Below are positions 1 through 9,700 of a DNA stretch of 64,000 nt, in pieces (the first letter of the stretch is position 1; the number at the start of each line of letters is the position of its first letter). Location of the stretch: the NCBI GenBank assembly GCA_046330225.1, contig JAXLTD010000001.1, forward strand, positions 310,001-374,000. Direction: 5' to 3'. The notes beneath the pieces were generated by a model. The model was given only the letters and a program-made list of their open reading frames with translations, ran no database searches and was not told where the DNA came from. Origin of the DNA: CANJIV01 sp046330225. Its GTDB lineage: Bacteria; Actinomycetota; Thermoleophilia; Solirubrobacterales; Solirubrobacteraceae. Position numbers and translations under genes: made by a program.

Positions 1-184
1 TCGCCGGCTCGCCTGGCGCGCAGGCGATGTCGCCGGCCGCGGCGACCGTCGCGGTGGCGGGGCCGAGGCCTGCCGCGGCAGGCGGCAGCGCCACGACCGA
101 GGCGGCACCCGCGCCGTCGCTCTTCCCGCAGGCCACGAGGGCGAGCGCGGCGAAGGCCAAGACCACAGCGGCGGCGGTGCGCAC
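1..184 (-). CDS. Lipoprotein, 5' end only (possible metallophosphoesterase)
   Basis: A gene runs off the left edge on the minus strand. Reading from GTG at 184 gives a classic lipoprotein signal peptide: VRTAAAVV, a hydrophobic stretch, then the lipobox LALVAC with the lipid-anchored cysteine, and a Gly/Ser/Asp-rich linker. After about 45 residues comes VAAAGDIAC, which resembles the first metal-binding strand of secreted calcineurin-like phosphoesterases, so that function is possible but rests on few residues. An in-frame ATG at 214 would add ten residues. GTG 184 is slightly favoured because AGGATT lies six bases upstream. It is divergent from the M20 peptidase gene. The rest lies outside the window. 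Confidence 0.6.
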   Translation of the reverse strand, partial: MRTAAAVVLAFAALALVACGKSDGAGAASVVALPPAAAGLGPATATVAAAGDIACAPGEPA

Positions 185-208
185 GAGAGGAATCCTCGCA
201 GCCGCGGG

Positions 209-214
209 TAGCAT
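209..214 (+). promoter_or_regulatory. -10 box TAGCAT, leaderless start of M20 peptidase
   Basis: TAGCAT ends ten bases before the ATG at 225, and no Shine-Dalgarno sequence fits in between. This matches the leaderless arrangement repeated across the window. Confidence 0.5.
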
Positions 215-224
215 CCGCGCCGCC

Positions 225-1355
225 ATGGACGCCTGGGTCGCCACGCACGCCGAGGAGATCGCCCGCCGTGCCGAGCGCGAGCTCGACGCGCTGGTGGGCG
301 TCTCGACGCCGTCCGGCGACCGCGCGGGGGCCGAGGAGGCGGTCGCGATCACGACGGCCCTGCTGCCCGACGCGGCGGCGGTCACGCGGCTGCCGTGCTC
401 GACCCCGGACCACGCCGACGACCTGCTGGCGATCGTGCGGGGGACGGGATCCCGGCGGATCCTCCTCCTCGGGCACCTGGACACGGTGGTCGACCACGCC
501 GGCCACGGGCCCCTGCGCGTCGCGGGCGACCGGCTCTACGGGCCCGGGACCGTCGACATGAAGGGCGGCGACGTGCTCGCCCTCGGGGTGCTGCGCGCAC
601 TGGCCGCCGGCCCGGCGGCGTTCGCCGAGGCCGGGCTCCTTCTCGTGAACGACGAGGAGTGGCGCACCCACGACTTCGCGCACGCCCAGCGCTTTGCCGG
701 GTGGGACGCCTGCCTGTGCTTCGAGGCCGGCGAGCGCGGGCCGGGCGGGGAGGAGGGCGTTGTCTGCACCCGCAAGGCCGCCGGCACGCTGCACGTCGAG
801 GCCCGCGGCGCCGCTGCGCACTCCGGATCGGCGCCCGAGCGCGGCCGCAACGCCCTCGTGGCGCTTGCCGCGGTGGCCCTGCGCGTGGCGTCGCACCACG
901 ATCCCGACGGCCCCGACGAGCTCACGGCGGTCCCGACGATCCTGCGCGCGGGCAGCGCGATGAACGTCGTGCCGCCCCATGGCGAGCTCTTCTGCGACCT
1001 GCGCGCCCGGACGCTGCCGGCGTTCGAGCCGGTCCTGGCCGACGTGCCGTCCGAGCACGAGGGCGTGTCGATCGAGTCGACGCAGCTGCGCCGCTGGCCC
1101 GGCATGGACACCCGCGAGGCGGCGGCGGGCGCGCTGGCCTCGGCCTCGGCCCGGCTCGGCCGTGCCGTGATCGGCGTCGGGCGCGGCGGGGCGAGCGACG
1201 CCTCGCACCTCGCGACGACCGTCCCGCTGACCGTCGACGGGCTCGGCCCGCGCGGCGGTGGCGCCCACACGCCGGGCGAGTACGTGCTGCGCGACTCGCT
1301 GCGCAGCCGGGCGGAGGTGGCGCTCGCCGTGGCCGCCGCCGTCCTTGACGCCTGA
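225..1355 (+). CDS. M20 family metallopeptidase (carboxypeptidase G2/ArgE-like)
   Basis: Zinc-dependent exopeptidase or deacylase of the M20 family, 376 residues, which is normal length. Expected metal and catalytic residues are visible: GHLDT with His84, TVDMKGG with bridging Asp111, the glutamate pair in NDEEW (144-145) giving the general base, and a late ligand His348 in GAHTPGEY. The middle part (about 175-285) carries the dimerisation-domain signature GAAAHSGSAPERGRNA. There is no signal peptide, so it is cytoplasmic. The reading frame is open upstream to 27, but that part is antisense to the lipoprotein gene. ATG 225 sits just after a TAGCAT box and starts a typical N-terminal helix. 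Substrate is unknown; glutamate-type CPG2-like activity and aminoacylase are both possible. Confidence 0.85.
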   Translation: MDAWVATHAEEIARRAERELDALVGVSTPSGDRAGAEEAVAITTALLPDAAAVTRLPCSTPDHADDLLAIVRGTGSRRILLLGHLDTVVDHAGHGPLRVAGDRLYGPGTVDMKGGDVLALGVLRALAAGPAAFAEAGLLLVNDEEWRTHDFAHAQRFAGWDACLCFEAGERGPGGEEGVVCTRKAAGTLHVEARGAAAHSGSAPERGRNALVALAAVALRVASHHDPDGPDELTAVPTILRAGSAMNVVPPHGELFCDLRARTLPAFEPVLADVPSEHEGVSIESTQLRRWPGMDTREAAAGALASASARLGRAVIGVGRGGASDASHLATTVPLTVDGLGPRGGGAHTPGEYVLRDSLRSRAEVALAVAAAVLDA

Positions 1356-1374
1356 CCTGGCGGCGGTCCCTCGC

Positions 1375-1380
1375 TACGGT
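1375..1380 (+). promoter_or_regulatory. -10 box TACGGT, leaderless start of next gene
   Basis: TACGGT ends six bases before GTG 1387. CTGACC at 1352-1357, with a 17-base spacer, could serve as a weak -35 element. Confidence 0.5.
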
Positions 1381-1386
1381 GTCGCC

Positions 1387-1815
1387 GTGCCGCCCGTCCG
1401 TCCCAGCTCCGACGCCAGCGCCCTCGAGACGGTCCTGAACGCCGCCCGCAGCCTGGCCGCCGAGCGCGTGGGCGACCTCCGGGGCCCCGACGCCGAGATC
1501 GAGCCGTTCGCCGTCGTGCACACCGCCCGCGGCCTCGTTCCCGTCCTCCTGGACGGCGTCGCCGAGCACCTCGCGACTCCCGACGGCACGAACCGGGTCG
1601 CCGGCTCGCTCCTGCACCAGTTCGACGCCGACGCCTTCGCGCTCGCCACGCCGTGGCACGCCTCGCCCGACGGGACAGCCGAGCACCCGCAGGCCCGCGA
1701 GGTGCTGCGGATCATCGTCGGCCACGTGGGCGGGAGCAGCACCGCCGCCTTCGCCGAAATCGAGCGGCGCCCGGAGGGCCCGCGCCTCGCCCCCGTCTGG
1801 GAGACGATCGCATGA
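1387..1815 (+). CDS. Hypothetical protein, upstream partner of DUF1244 gene
   Basis: A 142-residue soluble protein that I do not recognise. It begins VPPVRPSSDASALETV and has no cysteine, signal peptide or membrane segment. It contains an acidic helical N-terminal part and a region around HTARGLVPVLLDGVAEHL. GTG 1387 is chosen because of the TACGGT box six bases upstream; the open frame extends back into the M20 gene. Its TGA overlaps the ATG of the DUF1244 gene (ATGA), so the two are probably co-translated and may share a job. Confidence 0.6.
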   Translation: MPPVRPSSDASALETVLNAARSLAAERVGDLRGPDAEIEPFAVVHTARGLVPVLLDGVAEHLATPDGTNRVAGSLLHQFDADAFALATPWHASPDGTAEHPQAREVLRIIVGHVGGSSTAAFAEIERRPEGPRLAPVWETIA

Positions 1816-2099
1816 GCACGCCTGAGCTGGATGACGCCACCCGCACCGAGCTGGAGGCCGCCGCGTACCGGCGCCTCGTCGCGCACCTGCGCGAGCGGAC
1901 CGACGTGCAGAACATCGACCTGATGGAGCTGTCCGGGTTCTGCCGCAATTGCCTGTCACGGTGGTACCGGGAGGCCGCCGCGGACCGCGGGATCGACCTC
2001 GCCGACGCCGACGCCCGCGCGCTCGTGTACGGCATGCCCTACGAGGAGTGGAAGGCCCGCTACCAGCGTCAGGCTGCCGGGCCGGATCAGCCCGCGTAG
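1812..2099 (+). CDS. DUF1244 family protein
   Basis: A 95-residue protein matching the DUF1244 family (SMc04008-like). The family hallmark is plain: LRERTDVQNIDLMELSGFCR followed at once by NCLSRWYREAA, and later YGMPYEEWKARYQ. The family is mostly seen in Proteobacteria and has no assigned biochemical function. Two conserved cysteines (FCRNC) suggest a metal or redox site, which is inference. ATG 1812 overlaps the preceding stop by four bases. The 3' end overlaps the convergent PrsW gene by 13 bp. Confidence 0.85.
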   Translation: MSTPELDDATRTELEAAAYRRLVAHLRERTDVQNIDLMELSGFCRNCLSRWYREAAADRGIDLADADARALVYGMPYEEWKARYQRQAAGPDQPA

Positions 2100-3506
2100 C
2101 CCGTCCACTGGCGGCCGTCCCACCAGCGCCAGGCCGCGGCGCGCCACGGATCGGGGTACCACCCCGGCGGCGCGTGGAACTGCGCCGGCGCGGGCGCGGC
2201 GGGCCGCCCCGGCAGCGCCGCCAGCGGCGGCGCCCGCGCCCGGGGCCGCTGCCGGCCACGGCGCCGCGGCGAGGCTTCGCGGCACGGGCGGGGCCGGCAG
2301 GGCCGCCTTGAGCTCGGCGAGGCGGGCAACGCCCGCCGCGTCCGCGGCAGCCGGATCGTCGACGTCGAGCGGCAGGCCCTTGGCGCCGCGCGCCCGCCGG
2401 AAGGCCAGCGTGGTCGCCACGGCGTCGAAGGTCCGGCGCTCGCGCAGGAGCGCCCGCCCGCCGGCCCGGCGGGCCGCCCGAGCGGCGCGGCGGCGCTCGC
2501 GCAGCGAGGACAGCGTCACCACGTCGGCGGCCGTCAGCACGCCCGCGGCGACCTCCGGCGACAGCCACAGCGCGACGGCCTGCCCCTCGCGCTTGAGCTG
2601 CAGGACGACGACGACCACGAGGAGCCCGAGGATCGGGAGCATCACGAGCCCGTAGACGCCGAAGAAGGCGGTCCCGTCCGACACGCCGGCCGCCGTGTTC
2701 CAGAGGCTGTGGAGCGCGATCGCGGCGAGCAGGCCGGCGGCGGGCGCCGCGAGGCGCACCCCGCGCCGGGTCGACGTGGCGGCGATGCCGAGGCCGATCC
2801 CCGTCATGGCCGTGAAGACCGGGTGCACGAACGGCGCCATCACGCCGCGGAGGAAGAACGTCGCCGCCAGCGGGACGCCGCCCTCGGCCGCCGCGTGGCC
2901 GTAGTAGAGGACGTTCTCGGTCATCGCGAACCCCAGGCCGACCATCGCCGCGTAGACGATGCCGTCCAGGATCCCGTCGAACTCGGCGCGCCGCCACCGG
3001 TAGATGCCGAACAGGATCGCGGCCTTGGCCGACTCCTCGACGACGGGCGCCGAGATCGAGGATCCGTAGAGCTCGCCGACGTCGGATCCGAAGCTGTCGC
3101 CGATGATCGCCTGGCCGGCCGTGTTGACGACCAGCGCGATGAAGGCGGCGCCCGACGCGCCCCAGACGAAGGCCCAGGCCAGCATCGGGAGCGGCTCGGG
3201 CTCGAAGCGGTCGACGCGCAGCGCGAGCCAGACGTAGACGGGGACGGGGACGACGGCGAGGACCAGGCCGGTGGCCAGCGCCACGGGGCCGACGTCGAGC
3301 CCGGCCAGCAGCAGCACGACGAGCAGGGCCAGCAGGAGCAGCAGCCCGCCGAGGATCTGGAGCGCCCGCCGCCGGCTGCGCGGAGCCTGGACAGCGGCGG
3401 CGCCGCGCACGCCGAGGGCGATCTCGGCGCCGGGAGGCGTCACGCGCTCGGGGCCGGGGGCCGGAGCGGCCGGACGCTCGGGGCCGGGCAGCGGCGCGGC
3501 GGGCAT
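2087..3506 (-). CDS. PrsW family intramembrane protease with C-terminal DUF2510 (frameshifted)
   Basis: Multi-pass membrane protein of the PrsW/CPBP-like glutamic-type protease superfamily. Family motifs appear in order: EESAK, the MTENVLYYG segment, HPVFTAMTG and LHSLWN, within about eight hydrophobic segments. A Pro-rich cytoplasmic head precedes the first helix. After the last helix comes a charged tail, then a DUF2510 module (PPGWYPDPWR...WWDGRQWTGY) ending at 2087. The DUF2510 module is in a different frame from the protease; a single-base slip somewhere in 2190-2260, a GC-rich stretch with C4 and G4 runs, is needed to join them. Without it the protease frame would run antisense into the DUF1244 gene as far as 1956. 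ATG 3506 lies six bases after TACGGT. PrsW relatives cleave anti-sigma factors; the target here is unknown. Confidence 0.8.
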
Positions 3507-3512
3507 CGGCAC

Positions 3513-3518
3513 ACCGTA
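3513..3518 (-). promoter_or_regulatory. -10 box TACGGT, leaderless start of prsW-like gene
   Basis: TACGGT on the minus strand ends six bases before the ATG at 3506. This fixes the start against several upstream in-frame codons. Confidence 0.55.
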
Positions 3519-3735
3519 GAGCCTCGCGGCGGCGTTCCCGCCGCCGGCCGAGGCCAGGGGCAGGGCAGCTCGCGGCGCTGGCCGCCTCCGGGATTTCCCG
3601 CATCGCGCGCGCGAGGATGCCGCACCCGAATCGGTGGCGACCCCGATGGCAGCGCCGATGCAGGCTGGCAGCATCCGGCCCAGAGGATCCGGGACGAGAG
3701 GATGTGGGGATGATTAGTGCTGCGGGGAGCTTGCG

Positions 3736-6700
3736 TTGACCTATGAGCCCGTGGCAGTCGTCGGCGTCGGCGCACTGCTTCCAGATGCGCCGGATGCGGC
3801 CGCCTTCTGGCGGAACGTGACCGAGGGCCGCTACTCGATCACTGACGTCGATCCCGCCCGGTGGGATCCGGCGCTCTACTTCGACCCGGATCCGGCAGCG
3901 CCGGCGAAGACCTACTCGAAGATCGGCGGCTGGGTGCGGGACTGGGAGTGGAACCCCCTCGGCTGGAAGCTGCCGATCCCGCCCAAGGTCTCCGACGCGA
4001 TGGACGACGGTCAGAAGTGGGCCGTCGCCTGCACGCGGATGGCGCTGCTGGACTACGGCTGGCCCGAGCGCGACCTCGACCGCGATCGCACGGGCGTGAT
4101 CATCGGCAGCGCGATGTCAGGGGAGAAGCACTACCTCACGGCTCTGCGGATCTCGTTCCCCGAGATCGCCCGAGAGCTCGAGGCCGCCGGCACGTTCGGG
4201 GCCCTGCCGGCGGACACGCGGGCGAAGATCGAAGCCGAGCTGCACGCCAACCTCGAGGCCTGGCTGCCCGAGATCACCGAGGACACGATGCCCGGCGAGC
4301 TGGGGAACGTCATGGCGGGCCGGGTCGCGAACGTCTTCGACCTCCACGGGCCGAACTTCATCACCGATGCCGCCTGCGCTTCGGCGATGGCCGCGATGGA
4401 TGCGGCGATCGAGGGGCTCGTCGAGCACGAGTTCGACGCGGTGGTGACCGGCGGCGTCGACCGCAACATGGGCGCCTCGAGCTTCGTGAAGTTCTGCGCG
4501 ATCGGCGCGCTCTCGGCGACCGGAACTCGTCCCTACGCCGACGGCGCCGACGGCTTCGTCATGGGGGAGGGCGCGGCGCTCTTCGTCCTCAAGCGCCTGG
4601 CCGATGCTGAGCGCGACGGCGACCGCATCTACGCCGTCGTGCGGGCCATCGCCGGCTCGAGCGACGGCAAGGGCAAGGGCATCACGGCGCCGAACCCCGT
4701 CGGCCAGCGCTTCGCCGTCGAGCGGGCCTGGGCCGCCGCCGGCCTCTCTCCGGCCGAGTGCACCCTCGTCGAGGGCCATGGCACCTCGACCCGCGTGGGC
4801 GACGTCGTCGAGGTCACGAGCCTCATGGACTCCTTTGCCGGGGCCGGCCTCGCGCCCGGGTCGGTGGCGCTCGGCTCGGTGAAGTCCAACATCGGCCACC
4901 TCAAGGGCGCCGCCGGGGCCGCCGGCCTCCTCAAGGCCGTGCTGGCGCTCGACGCCAAGGTCCTGCCGCCGAGCATCAACTTCGAGCGGCCCAACCCCAA
5001 CCTCGACTGGTCGGCCTCGCCGTTTCGGGTCAACACCGAGCTGCGGGACTGGGACGTCCCCGCCGGCCGGGTCCGCACTGCGGGCGTGAGCGCGTTCGGG
5101 TTCGGCGGCACGAACTTCCACGCCGTGCTGGAGGAGCACGTGCCCGGCCGCTTCGAGGGCGCCGGGAACGGGCGGGCGTCGATCGCCGTTCCGGCGGGTT
5201 CGGGCGACGGAGGCGCCCCGCCCGCGGAGCCCCCGAAGGCGCCGCTGCGCGGGGCGCTCGTGGCAGGGGCGCCCGACGCCGAGTCGCTCGCCGCCGCGCT
5301 CGACGCGGCCGTGGAGGCGGCGGCCGCCGGCCCGCCCGCCGCCCCCGCCGCGGCCGCCCTGCGCGCACCGGAGCGGATCGCCATCGACTACGCCGACGCC
5401 GACGACCTGGCGGCGAAGGCGGCGCTGGCGCGCAAGGCGCTGCAGTCGCCCAATCCGGCAACGTGGCTGGCGCTGCGCGGGCGCGGGATCTTCCGCGGAA
5501 GCGGCTCCCCGGGGAAGGTGGCGTTCCTCTACACCGGCCAGGGATCCCAGTACGCCAACATGCTCGCCGACCTGCGCGGGTCCGAGCCTGCGGTGGCGGC
5601 GGTCTTCGACGAGGCCGACCGGATCATGGCGCCCCTGCTCGAGGGCCGGAAGCTCAGCGACATCATCTTCGTCGACCGCGACGATCCCGACGCGGTCGCC
5701 CGGGCGGAGGAGGAGCTGCGCCACACCGAGATCACCCAGCCGGCGGTGCTGGCCACGGACATCGCCCTCACCGCGCTGCTCGACGCCTACGGGATCCGGC
5801 CCGACCTCGTGATGGGCCACAGCCTCGGCGAGTACGGCGCCCTGGTGGCCGCCGGCGCCCTGTCGTTCGAGGCGGCGCTCGAAGCCGTCAGCGCGCGGGG
5901 CCGCGAGATGGTCAACGTCCAGCCGGAGGACCCGGGAGCGATGGCGGCCGTCGGCGGGCCAACTCCGGAGGAGGTCGCCGAGCTGCTGGACTCCATCGAC
6001 GGCTACGCGGTGATCGCGAACGTCAACTCGACCTCGCAGGTCGTGATCGGGGGCGCGACCGAGGCCGTCGGGCAGGCCGTGGCGATCCTGCAGGAGCGCG
6101 GGCACACGGCGATCCCGCTGCCGGTCAGCCACGCCTTCCACACGTCGATCGTGGCGGGTGCGAGCGCGCCGCTGCGCGCGACGCTCCAGCGGCTCGGCCT
6201 CCGGCCTCCGCGCCTGCCGATCGTGGCGAACGTCGACGGCGAGTTCTACCCGTCCGACGGCGACGTGACCGAGCAGATGCTCGACATCCTCGCCCGCCAG
6301 GTCGCCTCGCCGGTCCAGTTCGTGAAGGGACTGCACACGCTGTACGACGCCGGCGCCCGCGTCTTCGTCGAGGTCGGCCCCAAGCGGGCGCTCGCCACGT
6401 TTGCCTCCGACGTGCTCGGGGACGACGCCGTGCTCAGCGTGTCGTCGAACCATCCGAAGCTCGGCGACGTCCCGTCGTTCAGCCAGGCGCTGTGCGGGCT
6501 CTACGCCGCCGGCCTGGGCGCGGGCGCCGAGCCGGCGCCGGCTCCGGCGGCTCCGGCCTCGGCGGTCCCCGCGGCGCCAGCCGCGGCTCCGGCGGCGCGC
6601 CCCGCGGCAGCGGCGACGCCCGGCCCGGCCGCACCGTCCGGACCGCTCACCGACGCCACATACGCCGAGCTCGGCCACCTCCTCGCGGACGTGCTCGAGC

Positions 6701-9700
6701 GGGGCCGCGCGCTCGTCGGCGACGGCACCGGCGGGGCGCCGGCCGCGGCCGAGCCGGTCGTGATCACCGGCGCGGCGCTCGGGCTCCCGGGCACCGAGCG
6801 GCTGTTCGACGACGGCAACGTCGCGCGCATCCTCCACGGCGAGCAGTTCATCGACGTGATCCCGCAGCGCCAGCGCCACGAGATCCTCGACAAGCACATC
6901 ACCCGCCTCGTGAAGTCCGACGACGGGAGCGCCGGCTTCGAGACCATCGACCGTCTCGAGGACGTCATCAAGCTCGCGGCCCGGGCTGGCGAGTTCGACC
7001 TCGCGACCGAGTTCGGGGTCGAGGACGGCCGGATCGGCGCGCTTGGCCGGGCCACGCAGCTCGCCGTGGCCGCCGGGATCGATGCGCTGCGCGACGCCGG
7101 GATCCCGCTCGTCCAGCACTACAAGACGACGACGACCGGCTCGCAGCTCCCGGACCGCTGGATGCTGCCCGAGCGCCTGCGCGATGGCACCGGAATCATC
7201 TTCGCCTCGGCCTTCCCCGGCCTGGAGGAGATGACGTCCGAGGTCACGCGGTTCTGGCAGGACCACAGCCGCCGGGAGCAGCTCACCTCGCTCGAGTCAC
7301 TCCGGGCCCGGCTGGCCGAGGTCGACGGCGAGGATTCGGTCGCGGTCGCAGAGGTGCAGCGCCGCATCCACGACCTCCGGCTCGAGCTGGAGTCCGACGG
7401 CTACACGTTCGACCGGCGCTTCCTCTTCCGCGTCCTCTCGATGGGCCATTCGCAGTTCGCCGAGCTCATCGGGGCCCGCGGCCCGAACACGCAGGTCAAC
7501 GCGGCCTGCGCGAGCACCACGCAGGCCGTGGCGATCGCCGAGGACTGGATCCGCGCCGGGCGCTGCGCCCGGGTGATCGTGGTCGCCAGCGACGACGCCA
7601 CGTCCGACACGATGCTGAGCTGGATCGGTGCCGGCTTCCTCGCTTCGGGTGCCGCCGCCACCGACGAGGTCGTCGAGGAGGCCGCGCTGCCCTTCGACCA
7701 GCGCCGGCACGGGATGCTGCTGGGCATGGGCGCCGCGGCCCTCGTCGTCGAGTCGGCTGCCGCGGCGCGCGACCGCGGGATTCGCCCGATCTGCGAGGTG
7801 CTCGGCGCCGTCACCGCCAACAGCGCCTTCCACGGGACCCGCCTGGACGTCAGTCACATCGGCCAGGTGATGGAGGAGGTCCTCGGCCAGGCCGAGGCCC
7901 GTGGGGTGGACCGCCACGCGATCGCCGCCGAGACCGTCTTCATCTCGCACGAGACCTACACGCCCGCCCGGGGCGGAAGTGCCTCGGCGGAGATCCACGC
8001 GCTGCGGGAGACGTTCGGCGCCGACGCCGACCGCCTCGTGATCGCGAACACGAAGGGCCTCACCGGGCATCCGATGGGCGTCGGCATCGAGGACGTCGTG
8101 GCCGTCAAGTCGCTCGAGACGGGCCTCGTGCCCGCCGTGCCGAACTTCAAGGAGGTCGACCCGGAGCTGGGCGAGCTGAACCTCTCGAAGGGCGGCGCCT
8201 ACCCGATTCGCCACGCGCTGCGGCTGGCTGCCGGATTCGGCTCCCAGATCGCGATGATGCTGCTGCGCTGGACGCCGGTGGCCGACGGCCGCCACCGCAA
8301 CCCGGAGGAGCTCGGCTACGCCTACCGGATCGCCGACCCGTCGGCGTGGGCCCGGTGGCTGCAGGCGATCAGCGGCCAGGAGCAGCCCGAACTCGAGGTC
8401 GTCACGCGCCGCCTGCGGGTCGTCGACCGCGGGCCGGCGGCGCTCACGGCCGCGCCGGCCGCCGCCCCGCCAGCGGCCGCCCCGCCGGCGGCTCCGGCTC
8501 CCGCGCCCGCGCCGGTTCCGGCTCCCGCGCCGGCGGCTCCGGCTCCCGAGCCGGCTCCCGCGCCCGCGCCGGTTCCCGCCGACGACGGCGTCGCCGGCCA
8601 GGTGCTGGCGGTGGTGGCGGAGCAGACGGGGTATCCGGAGGATCTGCTGGACATGGATCTGGATCTGGAGGCGGATCTGGGGATCGACACGGTCAAGCAG
8701 GCGGAGGTGTTCGCGGCGATCCGGGAGCAGTACGGGATCGAGCGGGACGATTCGCTGAAGCTGCGCGACTACCCGACGCTCAATCACGTCGTGGGGTTCG
8801 TCCGCGAGCGCGCCGACGTGCCGGACCCTGCAGCTCCAGCGGACGCCGCGCCTCCCGGGGATGGCGGCACGCCGCCCGCCGCGGACTCCGACGACGGCGT
8901 GTCGGCGGCGGTGCTGGCGGTGGTGGCGGGGCAGACGGGGTATCCGGAGGATCTGCTGGACATGGATCTGGATCTGGAGGCGGATCTGGGGATCGACACG
9001 GTCAAGCAGGCGGAGGTGTTTGCGGCGATCCGGGAGCAGTACGGGATCGAGCGTGACGATTCGCTGAAGCTGCGGGACTATCCGACGCTCAATCACGTCG
9101 TGGGGTTCGTCCGCGAGCGCGCAAGCCTGGGAGCTCCTGAGGCGGGCGCGTCCGCGGACGGCGATGCGCCGGACCCGGCCGGAGCTGCCGTCCCCGCCGG
9201 GGACGGCGCGCCGGCCGGGTATCCGCGCCGCGTCCCGGTCCCGGTCCTGCGGCCGGCGCTCGGACTGTGCGCGCCCACGGGCGTCGAGGTCGGAGCGGGA
9301 GCCCGCATCGTCCTGATGCCCGACGGCGGCGGCGTCGGCACGGCCCTCGCGGCACGGCTGGAGGCCCGCGGCGCCGAGGTGCTCGCCATCGACGGCGCAC
9401 CGGAGGCGGCAGCGCTCGAGGCCCAGCTCGAGGCCTGGGCCGCCGAGGGCCCGATCCGCGGCGTCTACTGGCTTCCGGCCCTCGACGCCGAAGGTCCGCT
9501 CGCCGGCCTGGATCCCGCGGCCGCCGCGGAGGCGCTGCGGGTCCGGGTGAAGCTCCTGGCCGTCGCGATGCGGGCGCTGGCCGGCCACGTCGACGCCGCC
9601 GGCACGTTCCTGGTGGCCGCCACGCGACTCGGCGGCCGGCACGGGGCGGGGGCCGATGGCGCGGCGTCGACGTTCGGCGGGGCCGTGACCGGCTTCACGA

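Noticed and set aside
27..224. N-terminal extension of the M20 peptidase
   Set aside because: This stretch is antisense to a lipoprotein signal peptide on the minus strand; the leaderless box supports ATG 225.
922..3603. 893-codon minus-strand frame overlapping the M20, DUF1244 and PrsW genes
   Set aside because: Arg/Ala/Pro-rich shadow covering three well supported genes in other frames.
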